Source: an uncultured bacterium
GTDB lineage: Bacteria; Patescibacteriota; Patescibacteriia; Patescibacteriales; UBA12465
NCBI GenBank assembly: GCA_903904095.1
Contig: CAIVBF010000087.1
Location: 1-6,072 of the forward strand
Direction of reading: 5' to 3'
DNA: 6,072 bases
Positions 4,606 through 6,072 of this stretch are shown here, one piece after another. A program made the position numbers and the translations under genes. Each line of letters begins with the position of its first letter. Within the stretch, counting starts at the first letter, position 1. The notes under the pieces are model-generated. The model was not told the DNA's origin. It worked only from the letters and a program-made list of their open reading frames with translations, and made no database searches.

Positions 4606-6072
4606 TTACTTATCCTTTTTAATAGTAATATTTATTCTATCAACTAAATTAGGCGCTCTCTGAATAAACGACGGGAAAAAACTCAGTTTATAACTCATAA
4701 TTCCAGGAAAATCTTTCAAATAATTATCAATTTGCGCTTTAGTCAGATTTACTAATTGATCGCGATTAATAACCGTCGCGTCCGCTTTCAAAGCCATGGT
4801 CCCGGAAAAAGAAGCTTTAACGGTCGCGGTGTTAGTAATCGGATCATAAGCATCAAGAGTATAGACAATATTTTCCGATTTAAATTCAATTAATTCTTTA
4901 TCATCAGGAATTAATAATTTCAGCTTTGCCCCTACTAACTTAGCGGCATCTTCTTTTGAAAAAGAAATTCCAATTATATCGCCCTGGGCCTTTACGTTAA
5001 AACTCTCTTTCATATCCCCGGCTTTAGCGTCATAGGTTATCTTAGCTCCGTCTCCAACACTATAAAGCCAATTACTGTTTTTATCGGTAGAGCTGGCCGC
5101 ATCATTCATTAAACGATCATTTATATCTTTAATGGCGTTTTCAATATCGGTTTGCTTAATGAACTTTTTAACTTTTCTAGCATACGTGAATTCCTGATCA
5201 GATCTGGCAAAAATTTTATCCTGTAAGCCGACCCAAAGACCCGGGATTGTGAAACTGGTCGGACCGATAGCTAATTCTTGGCTTGGTTTGTCGGCATAAA
5301 TATCAACGGTAACTTGTCCGCCCGCTGGAACATTAACCGCATTTTTAATTCTAAATAGTTTATTTTCGGGACTTAAAATGCGAGTGGTTGCAACCAGTGC
5401 TTGATTTTTAGCACTATTATTAATAATAACGACTTGTCCGCTTAATTCTTCATCACCGAACTCTTCTCCGCTAGCCGGATAATTTTGCTCTAACGATGAA
5501 TTAACTTTCTTTATTTCCCCGCTAATCGGCGTTCTAGGGTCGCTATTATTTTCCGAGACGGTTTTATCGTTATTAGAATCCTGGGAAACCCTTAAAAACA
5601 AAGTGTCATTTAAAGCTTCGCCCTTAGGAATGATTTCTATATCTAATTTGGAAAAAGAAAAATAAAAAACAATACATAATAAAATAGCGGTTGCCAATAA
5701 AAATTTCCAAACTAGTTTCCGATACATGCCGACATGTTTAGCTGGTTGCGCTTCGGAATTACTAGTGTTTTTCTTAATAGCACCATCCTCCTCCTTGATT
5801 AATTTAGAAAAAAACTTTTTTTGGCTGTCAATCTCATCGTTTATCGGTTCGCTTCTAAAAGTTCTAGCATCTTCAGAGACTGGCTCATCCTCATATTTTT
5901 CAGTAACCAAGCTATTATATATTTCGTCTTCTGTTTTTTGAGATTTTTCGGGCGCTTCCTCGGGAATTAAATTAGAAAAATCATCGTCTTCAATTATATC
6001 AACGATTACTTTTTTAGTTTTTTTCTTAACCGGTTCCGGAACTATTTTCTTAACCAGCTTTTTTTTAGATAT
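4606..6072 (-). CDS. Large membrane-anchored extracytoplasmic protein, function unknown, 5'-truncated by window edge
   Basis: The frame is open from the stop at 4606 to the right edge with no ATG near 5910; the codon there is TTG inside a continuous acidic stretch, so the gene starts beyond the window. Of 488 visible residues, 1-120 are a charged, probably disordered cytoplasmic region (Lys/Pro-rich at first, then Asp/Glu-rich). One membrane helix follows at about 121-141 (WKFLLATAILLCIVFYFSF). The exterior part has a Ser/Asn/Asp-rich linker and then a beta-rich module (about 212-290) with VVIINNSAKNQALVATTR, FRIKNAVNVPAGGQVTVDIY and IGPTSFTIPGL. This pattern resembles modules I associate with baseplate J-like annotations in Patescibacteria, a resemblance recalled from memory only. 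The C-terminus (LTKAQIDNYLKDFPGIMSYKLSFFPSF..., about 443-484) looks like a small alpha-beta domain. No catalytic motif is recognisable. A surface or envelope structural role is inferred. Confidence 0.85.
   Translation of the reverse strand: MSKKKLVKKIVPEPVKKKTKKVIVDIIEDDDFSNLIPEEAPEKSQKTEDEIYNSLVTEKYEDEPVSEDARTFRSEPINDEIDSQKKFFSKLIKEEDGAIKKNTSNSEAQPAKHVGMYRKLVWKFLLATAILLCIVFYFSFSKLDIEIIPKGEALNDTLFLRVSQDSNNDKTVSENNSDPRTPISGEIKKVNSSLEQNYPASGEEFGDEELSGQVVIINNSAKNQALVATTRILSPENKLFRIKNAVNVPAGGQVTVDIYADKPSQELAIGPTSFTIPGLWVGLQDKIFARSDQEFTYARKVKKFIKQTDIENAIKDINDRLMNDAASSTDKNSNWLYSVGDGAKITYDAKAGDMKESFNVKAQGDIIGISFSKEDAAKLVGAKLKLLIPDDKELIEFKSENIVYTLDAYDPITNTATVKASFSGTMALKADATVINRDQLVNLTKAQIDNYLKDFPGIMSYKLSFFPSFIQRAPNLVDRINITIKKDK

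Noticed and set aside
5726..5941. Open frame on the plus strand inside the large minus-strand gene
   Set aside because: Its hydrophobic, Ser-rich product is the mirror of the charged disordered tail on the other strand, which is open over nearly 1.5 kb.
1..6072. Possible TGA-to-glycine recoding, as in some Patescibacteria
   Set aside because: All six genes are continuous in the standard code and all end in TAA; no frame needs a TGA to be read as sense.

Overview
The window looks like ordinary chromosomal core sequence from a low-GC bacterium, most likely a member of the Candidate Phyla Radiation (Patescibacteria, Parcubacteria-like). This is inferred from several traits: AT-rich, lysine- and asparagine-rich proteins; very tight gene packing; an archaeal-type class I fructose-bisphosphate aldolase; a PrmC with NLPY in place of NPPY; and two single-pass membrane proteins of styles I associate with that radiation. 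All six genes end in TAA and read through cleanly in the standard code, so nothing suggests TGA recoding. I see no phage, transposon, CRISPR, rRNA or tRNA sequence.

Layout: (1) Bases 1-791 (+) hold the C-terminal ~262 residues of prmC (release-factor glutamine methyltransferase), whose start lies off the left edge. (2) A symmetrical hairpin with flanking A and T runs (791-823) separates it from a convergent minus-strand operon. (3) The operon, read right to left from 3494 to 842, encodes an unrecognised single-pass membrane protein, RodA (SEDS peptidoglycan glycosyltransferase) and ribosomal protein bL25, with gaps of only 5 and 11 bp. (4) The 74-bp divergent gap 3495-3568 holds candidate promoters for both directions. 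(5) Bases 3569-4525 (+) encode a DhnA/FbaB-type aldolase. (6) A second symmetrical hairpin terminator (4549-4577) separates it from (7) a large minus-strand membrane-anchored protein that stays open to the right edge. The apparent start of that protein at 5910 is only a TTG leucine codon, so the gene is cut by the window.

By function the window mixes translation (prmC, rplY), cell-wall elongation (rodA and its unknown upstream partner), central carbon metabolism (aldolase) and an envelope protein of unknown role. The only plausible functional unit is the unknown membrane protein with RodA, since the two genes are almost certainly co-transcribed. I found no convincing new multi-gene system. 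The observations most worth checking are the RodA-linked unknown protein, a palindromic in-frame insert in prmC, the NLPY motif, and the absence of Shine-Dalgarno sequences before all four visible starts.
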